Below are positions 15,163 through 22,599 of a stretch of DNA of 64,000 bases, piece by piece (the stretch's first letter is position 1; every line of letters starts with the position of its first letter). The stretch covers positions 1 through 64,000 of the forward strand of contig NZ_CAMUES010000002.1 of assembly GCF_947087965.1 (NCBI RefSeq). Reading direction: 5' to 3'. Made by a program: the position numbers and the translations under genes. The notes below the pieces were generated by a model. The model saw only the letters and a list, made by a program, of their open reading frames with translations. It was not told the origin of the DNA and ran no database searches. Origin of the DNA: an uncultured Mobiluncus sp. (GTDB lineage: Bacteria; Actinomycetota; Actinomycetes; Actinomycetales; Actinomycetaceae).

Positions 15163-17051
15163 CACCCCTGAACAACGCATCAGACTCAGAGAACGTCGCG
15201 CCCTCTCTCACGGCGGAGAACAGGGGCGGTTCCCCGTCCGTAACGCGTCCTTCCGCACCAGCCACGGCGGGACTGCGGACAGTTATTCGCTGGCTGCTAT
15301 CCGCGACTCGCACAGTGTTGGGGCCGGTAGCCGCTTCCACCCTTGCCAGGCTGGTCGATCAAATCCTGGGCATAGTTCTGTTCACCATACCGGCAGTATT
15401 GGTTACGAACCTGGTGATGAGCAGTCTAGACTGCGGTTGTGTCCGCAGCGTGTCCGCCAATGTGGGGGGACTGCTCACGGTGATGGCGGGGACCGCGCTT
15501 CTGAAAGGTTTGGCTCGGTATCTGGAACAATACTGGGGCCACTTGGTTGCCTTCAAGGCCTTGGAACTGTTGCGTAGCCAAGCCTACCGTGCCATTTATC
15601 CCCAAGCTCCCGCCATCGTGACTGATAATCACAGCGGAGACCTCTTGGCACGGCTCACGAAAGATATAGATCGTATCGAAGTATTCTTTGCCCACACTTT
15701 CGCACCCGCGATAACGGCATTTCTGGTTCCCGGCATTGTTACCGCGGTGACATTTGCAGTTACACCCTGGCAATTTGGCGTAGCCGTGGCAGGAATTCTC
15801 ATCGTAGGACTTCTGATACCTTGGTGCGGTATATTTTCTGGGCACGTGGCGGCGCGCAATAAACTCGCAGCTCGCGGCCATGTCGCTGCGGATGTCACTG
15901 ACTCGCTGGGAGGTTTGGCGGAAGTCGTGGGATACGGCCTGTGTGAAGCGCGTCTCTCCGGCAGTGAAAAGTTGGGCGAGGAACTGGTTCGAGCCAGCCT
16001 GCGCGAGACCAACAAGTCAGCATTCCGCGGCGCGTTCCTCTCCGCGTGGCGAATGGCTGCAGTGCTGATTTTGCTGGCGGTGGGGGTTGTGCTGTATCAG
16101 GCAGGCTCACTGGAAATGGCCACCTGGATAGCGATACTGTTTGCGGTTTTGCGTTGCTGGGACGGGTTTAAAGCTGTGGTGGATTTTGGAACCGAACTGA
16201 ATACCTCCCTGGCTGCGGCGCGACGTGTCTACCAGCTGACCCATGCCGGACTGGAGTTATGTGAGGGGCAGGAAAACGTGCGGCAAACCACCCCTTTGGC
16301 CGTGGAATTTTGCCAGGTTAGCTTTCGCTATTCCGAACCAACCAACGCAGCCCCACGGCTTGACGCAGCACCGGGGACCATCGAACAAGTCAACCTCAAG
16401 TTAACGCCTGGCTCGTGGACCGCCCTGGTGGGGGCGACAGGCGGCGGAAAGTCGACCCTGGCGCGACTGTTGCTACGTTTCTACGATCCTGATGCGGGAA
16501 CAATCCTTCTGGACGGGCACAGTTTGAGCGATTATCGACTCGAGTCCCTGCGTAAAGCGGTGTCTCTAGTCAGCGCTGAGTCAACAATTTTCGATATGAC
16601 TATCGCGGAAAACTTACGTCTGGCTAGCCCGCACGCCAGTGAAAGCCAACTGTGGTGGGCTTTGGCGATGGTAGGAATGGATGCGGAAGTGAAAGCAATG
16701 CCGGGGGGACTGCAGCATCGCGTTTCTTCACGAGGGGTGGCACTCAGTGGGGGGCAAGGCCAGCGGCTTTCCCTGGCTCGTGCCCTCCTGCGCCAATCCC
16801 CAATCCTCATCTTGGACGAACATACGGCGCACCTGCCTGCACCTTTAGCTTCCCGTATCAACGACAATCTACGCGGCCTCACACCCCGTCCCACCATTTT
16901 GGAGATTACGCACAACCTGGATCAGATTGCCCAAGCTGATTGGGTTGCGGTGCTGGATTTGGGCCACATTGTAGAACAGGGGAAACCGCAGATTCTCCTG
17001 GCGAATCGGGATTCGGCACTGTGCCGCCTGCGAGGTCAAAGAATGCCGTAA
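15159..17051 (+). CDS. ABC exporter half, fused permease-ATPase (CydC-like)
   Basis: Partner of the preceding half-transporter, 630 residues. The permease carries RYLEQYWGHLVAFKALELLR and SGDLLARLTKDIDRIEVFFAH, typical of the CydC-like side. The ATPase has Walker A GATGGGKSTLA (about 424-433), signature LSGGQGQRLSLARAL, Walker B ILILDEHTAH (about 551) and H-loop EITHN. The D-loop, normally SALD, reads TAHL here, so the two ATP sites are probably unequal. I prefer the GTG at 15159, which overlaps the upstream stop as GTGA; an ATG at 15138 is possible. The substrate is unknown. Confidence 0.83.
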   Translation: MTPLNNASDSENVAPSLTAENRGGSPSVTRPSAPATAGLRTVIRWLLSATRTVLGPVAASTLARLVDQILGIVLFTIPAVLVTNLVMSSLDCGCVRSVSANVGGLLTVMAGTALLKGLARYLEQYWGHLVAFKALELLRSQAYRAIYPQAPAIVTDNHSGDLLARLTKDIDRIEVFFAHTFAPAITAFLVPGIVTAVTFAVTPWQFGVAVAGILIVGLLIPWCGIFSGHVAARNKLAARGHVAADVTDSLGGLAEVVGYGLCEARLSGSEKLGEELVRASLRETNKSAFRGAFLSAWRMAAVLILLAVGVVLYQAGSLEMATWIAILFAVLRCWDGFKAVVDFGTELNTSLAAARRVYQLTHAGLELCEGQENVRQTTPLAVEFCQVSFRYSEPTNAAPRLDAAPGTIEQVNLKLTPGSWTALVGATGGGKSTLARLLLRFYDPDAGTILLDGHSLSDYRLESLRKAVSLVSAESTIFDMTIAENLRLASPHASESQLWWALAMVGMDAEVKAMPGGLQHRVSSRGVALSGGQGQRLSLARALLRQSPILILDEHTAHLPAPLASRINDNLRGLTPRPTILEITHNLDQIAQADWVAVLDLGHIVEQGKPQILLANRDSALCRLRGQRMP

Positions 17052-17100
17052 CTCTCCGCTCACCCACGCCATTCCAGACCCGGCTGGCGCAGAGAGACCT

Positions 17101-17241
17101 ATTGGGCTAATCCCCCAGGCTAATGCTTCCGAAAGCAATTACTTGATAGGCGCCGGCATTTACGATGTGACCGGAGCTATTGCGGAGAATGATGCTTTCG
17201 GATACGCCTCGCACAAAGAGATGAAAGGTCTGCAGCAACGT
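17101..17241 (+). pseudogene. Remnant of a neutral ceramidase-like gene (N-terminal fragment)
   Basis: Read in frame from 17101, the DNA encodes NYLIGAGIYDVTG followed by AIAENDAFGYASHKEMKGLQQR, which matches the pattern at the start of neutral/alkaline ceramidases (Y-x-I/V-G-x-G-x-x-D-x-T-G-x-x-A-E, then GY and G-I/L-x-x-R). The match stops at about 17241, after which the frame runs into a stop at 17284 inside the 3' end of yjbR. There is no start codon with a ribosome site and no signal peptide, and the remaining ~600 residues of the enzyme are absent. I read it as a deletion scar. Confidence 0.6.
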
Positions 17242-17282
17242 GATGATTGGCATCACCCACTCGCACGTGGCGCGGGGCGAGG

Positions 17283-17675
17283 CTAGGCCTCCGAGCTGGG
17301 CCAGTGGCGCAGGGAATCGGGCAGGTGTGGGCGGGACTTGATTGGCAGACGTGAGACCACGTTCAGGTAAGATTCCTGAACCAGCACTTTCAACAGTTCC
17401 AGGTCGACTTCCGCGCCGGGGTACACGCTGATCCAGCGGTTTTTGTTCATATGCCAGCCGGGGGTGATTTCCGCGTAACGCTGGGTCAGCGCCAAGCCGT
17501 CCTCCGGCAGCACGGCCAAGTTCACGACCGGGGTGCCGTGGGCCTCCACCATCACCACGAACCACTTCCCACACACTTTTACGGCCTCCCACTGCGGGGA
17601 ATACACCCACGGCTCAGCGCCGGGCAGTTCCAACGCCGCTGCCCGAGCCTGATCCCACAACTCCTCGGTTTTCAT
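17283..17675 (-). CDS. MmcQ/YjbR family DNA-binding protein
   Basis: A 130-residue protein of the YjbR/MmcQ fold (CyaY-like). The landmarks are LELPGAEPWV near the N-terminus, KVCGKWFVVM, and the C-terminal PGWHMNKNRWISVYPG followed by ESYLNVVSRLP. Members are thought to bind DNA but have no settled role. The ATG at 17675 is preceded by GAGGGGG and is preferred over an upstream in-frame codon that would add 11 residues. It faces the ceramidase remnant, with its stop next to it. Confidence 0.88.
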   Translation of the reverse strand: MKTEELWDQARAAALELPGAEPWVYSPQWEAVKVCGKWFVVMVEAHGTPVVNLAVLPEDGLALTQRYAEITPGWHMNKNRWISVYPGAEVDLELLKVLVQESYLNVVSRLPIKSRPHLPDSLRHWPSSEA

Positions 17676-17856
17676 ACGTCCCCCTCGTGACTGGTAGTTG
17701 GACTTCAATCTGACGTGCCCAGATGTTTGTCTGGCAGAATGTTCACTCTAAACTGTAGCGTTTTCACAAGTTTTGTGGGTTTCTCTGGCTGGTGAGTGAA
17801 TTGTTCCAGAGGCCTAACCGGGCGTGGCTACGGGCCGGTTCGTGCAGTAATACCTA

Positions 17857-17890
17857 TTGAAAAACGATATATAAGTATCGATAATCGATA
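17857..17890 (+). promoter_or_regulatory. Leaderless promoter with overlapping palindromic operator
   Basis: TTGAAA (17857-17862), 17 bp, GATAAT (17880-17885), then 6 nt to the ATG at 17892. The palindrome TATCGAT-A-ATCGATA (17876-17890) covers the -10 box and the predicted start site, an ideal place for repression, perhaps by the HTH protein encoded second in the operon. Confidence 0.7.
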
Positions 17891-17891
17891 T

Positions 17892-18374
17892 ATGAAGTTT
17901 TCTCGAGCTTACGTAATTTTGTCGCAAGTTGCCTTGATTGCAGCTCTTCCCGGGGTGTTGTTACTCCAGTTGTTTTGCGTATATGCGGCATGGGAAACGG
18001 GAGAGGAATTCCCCGAGGTCCGCCACCTGGTTGTACCCTACGCACTGGCGGCAGTAGCGGCGCTCATTTGTGTGCAGGTACTGATTGTGGCGTTGATGAT
18101 GCTGGTAAGGGCAGTTAGCAAAGGAGCTTTTTTTACTGCTAAGACCATGAAATGGATTAATTTAGCGCGTCTCATGGTTGCTGTCGGTCCCGGTATCGTC
18201 GCGCTAACCGGGGGGCACATGAGCATTTTTGCACCGGCAACCAGACCGGAGCCGCCACTTTTATTCCTCGGCGGAATAGTTTTGGGAGTGGGGCTATTCT
18301 CCTTGGTCAGCCTGGCTAAGAGTATTTTTCAAGCCGCACTGGACGATGTAGCAGAATTAGCGGAGGTCATCTAA
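17892..18374 (+). CDS. DUF2975 family membrane protein
   Basis: A 160-residue membrane protein with four hydrophobic segments (about 8-32, 48-72, 88-112 and 124-146) and little outside them. DUF2975 proteins of this size are usually paired with a small YozG-type helix-turn-helix protein, as here; their function is unknown to me. The start is the ATG at 17892: the upstream frame is non-conserved, and the promoter just before it gives a leaderless transcript. The downstream regulator gene starts with the base after this stop codon, so the two are made from one message. Confidence 0.8.
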   Translation: MKFSRAYVILSQVALIAALPGVLLLQLFCVYAAWETGEEFPEVRHLVVPYALAAVAALICVQVLIVALMMLVRAVSKGAFFTAKTMKWINLARLMVAVGPGIVALTGGHMSIFAPATRPEPPLLFLGGIVLGVGLFSLVSLAKSIFQAALDDVAELAEVI

Positions 18375-18593
18375 GTGATTACGGTAAATCTGTCGGTGTT
18401 GCTGGCCCAGCGGGGTATGTCGGTTCAGGACTTTGCCCAGGCTGTAGACATTACCGCGGCGAATGTTTCGATATTGAAAAATGGTCACGCCAAGGCAATC
18501 CGTTTTTCCACCTTGGACAAAATCTGCCAAGTTTTGGAGTGCCAGCCAGGAGACATTTTGAGCTATACCCCGCAGGGAAAGAATCCGTCCTGA
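18375..18593 (+). CDS. Small XRE-family helix-turn-helix regulator (YozG-like)
   Basis: A 72-residue Cro/CI-type DNA-binding protein consisting almost only of the helix-turn-helix: LSVLLAQRGMSVQDFAQAVDITAANVS forms the first helices, then LKNGHAKAIRFSTLDKICQVLECQPGDIL, the typical end of this family. The GTG start abuts the DUF2975 stop. A natural target is the palindrome at 17876-17890 over the operon's own promoter. How the membrane partner might influence it is not known. Confidence 0.88.
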   Translation: MITVNLSVLLAQRGMSVQDFAQAVDITAANVSILKNGHAKAIRFSTLDKICQVLECQPGDILSYTPQGKNPS

Positions 18594-18634
18594 CCGTTGG
18601 GCTTTTTGAACCTCGGGCAAAACAGTCACCTTGT

Positions 18635-18663
18635 TTGAGTCCAGAGTAAAAACTGGATAGAGT
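18635..18663 (+). promoter_or_regulatory. ileS promoter
   Basis: TTGAGT (18635-18640), 17 bp, TAGAGT (18658-18663). The transcript would start near 18670, at the base of the T-box stem I. Confidence 0.65.
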
Positions 18664-18943
18664 GGAGTCCGCGTTGAACCGGTCCGGGCTGTTGGGTCCG
18701 GGTATCGCCGGGGAGCTTCGGAAAGAACGGTTGCGTGCCGTGCACGCGACTCATTAGACTCCGACGGGCAGGCCCGTAACAGCTGTATTGAGCGGCTCAC
18801 TTGGCCAACTCAATAGTCTGGCCGCACCGATTGTCGGTACCTTGACTATTGCGGGACCACGTGAGCAAGCGAGGTGGTACCGCGCCCACCGACAGAGTGT
18901 CGCAGGCGTCCTCGTGAATGAACGATTCGCGATAAGGACGAAG
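18664..18943 (+). promoter_or_regulatory. T-box riboswitch (tRNA-Ile sensing), translational type
   Basis: The conserved T-box AGGTGGTACCGCG is at 18872-18884, with GGTGG pairing to CCACC at the antisequestrator. Stem I can form between GAGTCCGCGT near 18665 and ACGCGACTC near 18750, with an ATC (Ile) specifier candidate at 18704-18706. The ribosome site AGGACG (18935-18940) can be masked by CGTCCT (18907-18912), so binding of uncharged tRNA-Ile should release translation rather than transcription, as in other actinobacterial ileS leaders. Confidence 0.9.
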
Positions 18944-21900
18944 ATGAGCGAGAAAAAACGCGGGTTCTATCCCAAACACCGGGATACTTCCCTGGACGCC
19001 AGCCCGAATTTTCCGAGCCTTGAAACTGAAACTCTGGCATTTTGGGCTACGGATCATACTTTCCAGGCTTCTGTAGATGCCCGTCCCGCTGGTCAAGACG
19101 GCAGTAACGAGTTCGTGTTCTACGATGGACCGCCCTTTGCCAATGGCTTGCCGCACTATGGCCACCTGTTAACCGGCTACGTGAAAGACATCGTGGGGCG
19201 TTACCAGACCATGCGCGGCCACCGCGTGGAGCGGCGCTTTGGGTGGGACACGCACGGTCTGCCCGCCGAGCTGGAAGCGGAACGTATTCTCGGTATCGAG
19301 GACAAGGAACAAATCGATGGCCCGGGCGGAATGGGGATTGAGGCCTTTAACCAGGCCTGTCGTGAGTCGGTACTGAAATATACCAAAGAGTGGGAAGAAT
19401 ATGTGACGCGCCAGGCGCGCTGGGTCGACTTTGGAAATGACTACAAGACCCTCGACCCCACTTTTATGGAATCGGTCATTTGGGCGTTTAAGACCCTGTA
19501 TGACAAGGGGCTCATCTACGAAGGCTTTAAGGTGCTGCCTTACTGCTGGCACGACGGAACGCCCCTGTCGAACCACGAACTTAAGATGGATGACGACATC
19601 TATCAAAACCGCACCGACCAAACAGTCACGGTGGGGCTGCGTCTGCGTGACACCGACGAGATGGTGCTGATTTGGACCACGACCCCGTGGACGTTGCCCA
19701 GCAACCTAGCGGTCGCCGTTGGGGAGGACATCGACTACGTGCGCGTCACGCCGACCCAGGGGGAACTGCAGGGACAAACCGTCATCCTAGCCCAGGCTCG
19801 CTTGGCGGCTTATGAAAAAGAACTTGGGGAAAACCCGCAGGTATCCGCAGCTTTCAAAGGCTCCGAACTGGTCGGCCTGGGGTACTATCCCATTTTTGAT
19901 TACTTTGAAGATGTGAAAGCCGCCGCCATCGCCGATGGCACGGCAGACCAACCGGGACACGTGGGACCGGGGTCGAAAGCCTGGACCATCATCGGCGCAG
20001 ACTTCGTGTCCACCGAGGACGGCACCGGGCTGGTGCACCTCGCCCCGGCCTTTGGTGAGGACGATATGAACGTTTGCGCTACCCAGCAAATCGGGGTGGT
20101 CATGCCGGTAGACGGAAACGGAGTCATCACCGCGGAAGTTCCAGATTACGCGGGAAAGAACGTTTTTGAGGCAAACCGCTACATCATCGCCGACCTGCGC
20201 GACGAAACCGGCCCGGTGGCGACCCGTGAGGCGCGCCAGCGTCCCTACCTGGTGAAGGTCGCCTCTTACGAACATTCCTACCCGCACTGCTGGCGTTGCC
20301 GCCAACCGCTCATCTACAAGGCAGTGTCCTCGTGGTTCGTGCGCGTTACTGAGTTCCGCGACCGCATGGTGGAATTGAATCAGCAAATCACCTGGACACC
20401 GGAGCATACCAAGAACGGTATCTTTGGTAACTGGCTGGCCGGGGCGCGCGACTGGTCGATTTCGCGCAACCGTTTCTGGGGTTCCCCAATTCCGGTATGG
20501 AAGTCGGACAATCCCGCCTATCCGCGCATTGATGTCTACGGCTCTTTTGCGGAACTGGAACGGGACTTTGGGGTCAAGATCGATAACCTCCACCGTCCGT
20601 TCATTGACGGGCTAACCCGCCCGAATCCCGATGATCCCAGCGGAAAATCCACGATGCGCCGCGTCCCGGAAGTGTTGGACTGCTGGTTTGAATCCGGGTC
20701 TATGCCCTACGCCCAGGTCCACTATCCCTTTGAAAATCGGGAATGGTTCGAGACACATTACCCCGGCGACTTCATCGTGGAGTACATCGGCCAGACCCGT
20801 GGCTGGTTCTATACCCTGCACGTATTGGCGACCGCACTGTTCGACCGGCCGGCGTTCTTGAACTGTATCTCGCACGGTATCGTCCTGGGTGATGACGGGC
20901 GCAAGATGAGTAAATCGCTGCGCAACTACCCGGACGTTAACGAAGTTTTCGACAAGTACGGTGCGGACGCGATGCGTTGGTTCCTGATGAGCTCCCCGGT
21001 GGTCAGCGGGGGCAACCTGATTGTGACCGATAAGGGTATTCGCGACACGGTGCGGCAAACGATTCTGCCGGTGTGGAACGCCTACTACTTCTTTACCCTC
21101 TATGCCGGCACCTGTCAGCAGGGCGCGGGCTACGAGGCGAAGCCCGTGGACGTGGATGATGCCGCGAGCGTCAACGCGCTGCCGATGATGGACCGTTATC
21201 TGCTGTCTGCCGCGCGCCAGCTGTTCCACGATTTGCGCACGGAGTTGGATAACTTCCACATCCCGGAGGCTTGTGAACACGTCCGCCAATTCACCGAGGT
21301 GTTGAACAATTGGTACATTCGCATTTCCCGCCAGCGTTTTTGGGACGAGGACCCGGCTGCCTTTGACGTGCTCTACACCGTGTTAGAGGCGCTGATGCGG
21401 GCGATGGCTCCGCTGCTGCCTTTGATTTCAGAAGAAGTCTGGCGGGGGCTGACCGGTGGTCGTTCCGTACACCTGATGGACTACCCGAACTGGGACGATG
21501 CTGTCTACGATGGCGCGCTCGTGGACGCTATGAACGAGGTGCGCGATGTGGTGTCCTGCGCTCACGCCTTGCGCAAGGGCGCTAACCTGCGGGTGCGTTT
21601 GCCGCTGAGCCGCCTCCAGGTGGTCGCCGCGGATCCGGAGGCTCTGCGTGACTACACGGCGCTCATTGCCTCCGAGGTCAACGTCAAGTCCGTGGAGGTG
21701 CTCGGCGTTGCCGAGTCCGGATTGCAATCAAGCCAGGAACTGACGCTCAACCCCAAGGCTTTTGCCCCCGAGGTGCGCAAACTCACTTCTGCGTTGTTCC
21801 AGGCGCAAAAGTCCGGTCAGTGGCGCTTGGACGGTGACGCGGTGGTGTTCGACGGGGTGGAACTCGGTGGACAGCCGGTGCGCCTCACGGGTGAACAGTT

Positions 21901-22231
21901 CGGGCTGGTGACAAAGGTTGCAGCCGAGCCGGGAACCGTCGCCGATGTGCTGGATAGCGGCACTTTTGTGGTGCTGGACACCGAAGTGACCGAGGAACTG
22001 GAAGCGGAAGGTTACGCCCGCGATGCGATTCGCGCGGTGCAAGACGCGCGTAAGAACGCGGGTCTGGACGTGGCTGATCGCATTGACCTGACGCTTGGTG
22101 TGCCCGCCGATTACCTCGAATGGGTGAAGACTCACGAAGCTCTCATCGCCGGGGAAACCCTGGCCGTGTCCGTGAGGGTCAACTCTTCAAGCGGTAAGGA
22201 ACTGGAAATCGTGGTCGCCAAACACGTTTAA
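18944..22231 (+). CDS. ileS: Isoleucyl-tRNA synthetase
   Basis: Charges tRNA-Ile, with a CP1 editing domain that removes misactivated valine. The 1095-residue class Ia enzyme shows the HIGH-type motif in LPHYGHLLTG (about residue 67), the CP1 editing region with TTTPWTLPSN and the GTGLVHLAPAFGEDD segment, and KMSKS in DGRKMSKSLRNYP. Long size and sequence style fit the eukaryote-like type found in many actinobacteria. The ATG at 18944 follows AGGACGA and begins MSEKKRGFYP; the frame is open further upstream only because it runs through the T-box leader. A hairpin follows the stop. Confidence 0.98.
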   Translation: MSEKKRGFYPKHRDTSLDASPNFPSLETETLAFWATDHTFQASVDARPAGQDGSNEFVFYDGPPFANGLPHYGHLLTGYVKDIVGRYQTMRGHRVERRFGWDTHGLPAELEAERILGIEDKEQIDGPGGMGIEAFNQACRESVLKYTKEWEEYVTRQARWVDFGNDYKTLDPTFMESVIWAFKTLYDKGLIYEGFKVLPYCWHDGTPLSNHELKMDDDIYQNRTDQTVTVGLRLRDTDEMVLIWTTTPWTLPSNLAVAVGEDIDYVRVTPTQGELQGQTVILAQARLAAYEKELGENPQVSAAFKGSELVGLGYYPIFDYFEDVKAAAIADGTADQPGHVGPGSKAWTIIGADFVSTEDGTGLVHLAPAFGEDDMNVCATQQIGVVMPVDGNGVITAEVPDYAGKNVFEANRYIIADLRDETGPVATREARQRPYLVKVASYEHSYPHCWRCRQPLIYKAVSSWFVRVTEFRDRMVELNQQITWTPEHTKNGIFGNWLAGARDWSISRNRFWGSPIPVWKSDNPAYPRIDVYGSFAELERDFGVKIDNLHRPFIDGLTRPNPDDPSGKSTMRRVPEVLDCWFESGSMPYAQVHYPFENREWFETHYPGDFIVEYIGQTRGWFYTLHVLATALFDRPAFLNCISHGIVLGDDGRKMSKSLRNYPDVNEVFDKYGADAMRWFLMSSPVVSGGNLIVTDKGIRDTVRQTILPVWNAYYFFTLYAGTCQQGAGYEAKPVDVDDAASVNALPMMDRYLLSAARQLFHDLRTELDNFHIPEACEHVRQFTEVLNNWYIRISRQRFWDEDPAAFDVLYTVLEALMRAMAPLLPLISEEVWRGLTGGRSVHLMDYPNWDDAVYDGALVDAMNEVRDVVSCAHALRKGANLRVRLPLSRLQVVAADPEALRDYTALIASEVNVKSVEVLGVAESGLQSSQELTLNPKAFAPEVRKLTSALFQAQKSGQWRLDGDAVVFDGVELGGQPVRLTGEQFGLVTKVAAEPGTVADVLDSGTFVVLDTEVTEELEAEGYARDAIRAVQDARKNAGLDVADRIDLTLGVPADYLEWVKTHEALIAGETLAVSVRVNSSSGKELEIVVAKHV

Positions 22232-22255
22232 AAATCTTTTCAGAAAATTTCATAG

Positions 22256-22290
22256 CGAAGGGCGATAATCTTCCGGATTACCGCCCTTCG
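22256..22290 (+). terminator. Stem-loop after ileS
   Basis: CGAAGGGCG pairs with CGCCCTTCG around an inner TAATC/GATTA helix. The T run is weak, so it may be a terminator or a 3' stability element. Confidence 0.5.
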
Positions 22291-22599
22291 ACCTATTTAC
22301 GATTCATTTTCCCTCGTGGTGTCTTGTCTCTTAGGTTAATGTGGGGTAGCGCGGCAACAAGACAGAAATAATACTGAGATGGGTACTGCGGTAAGCCCTA
22401 CCGACAGTGAGAGTTTCACCGCTCTTTCCGTCTATACTCCAAACGCCACGAAGTCAAGTGTTTGTAAAAAACGCTGAGAATCTGATAGAAATGGATGTAA
22501 GAGGAGCCTCATCTAGGTGGAGGCCGGGTCAGAGGAATTCCGGCATTCTGTCTAAAATCCCGAGAGAACGAGGCGAAAACACGCGAAAGTGGCGGAGAG
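22291..22599 (+). other. Untranslated region before the kinase-phosphatase gene
   Basis: About 310 bases without a convincing gene. A small hairpin CGGTA-AGCCC-TACCG lies near 22389. A weak promoter candidate (TTGTAA, 16 bp, GATAGA) lies near 22461-22488, which would leave a leader of about 100 nt. I see no known riboswitch. Confidence 0.5.

Noticed and set aside
13444..17051. Confident assignment as cydDC
   Set aside because: Motifs resemble CydDC, but generic heterodimeric exporters share them and no cytochrome bd genes are nearby.
17107..17610. 167-residue minus-strand frame across the ceramidase remnant and yjbR
   Set aside because: It overlaps yjbR in another frame and shows no protein motif.
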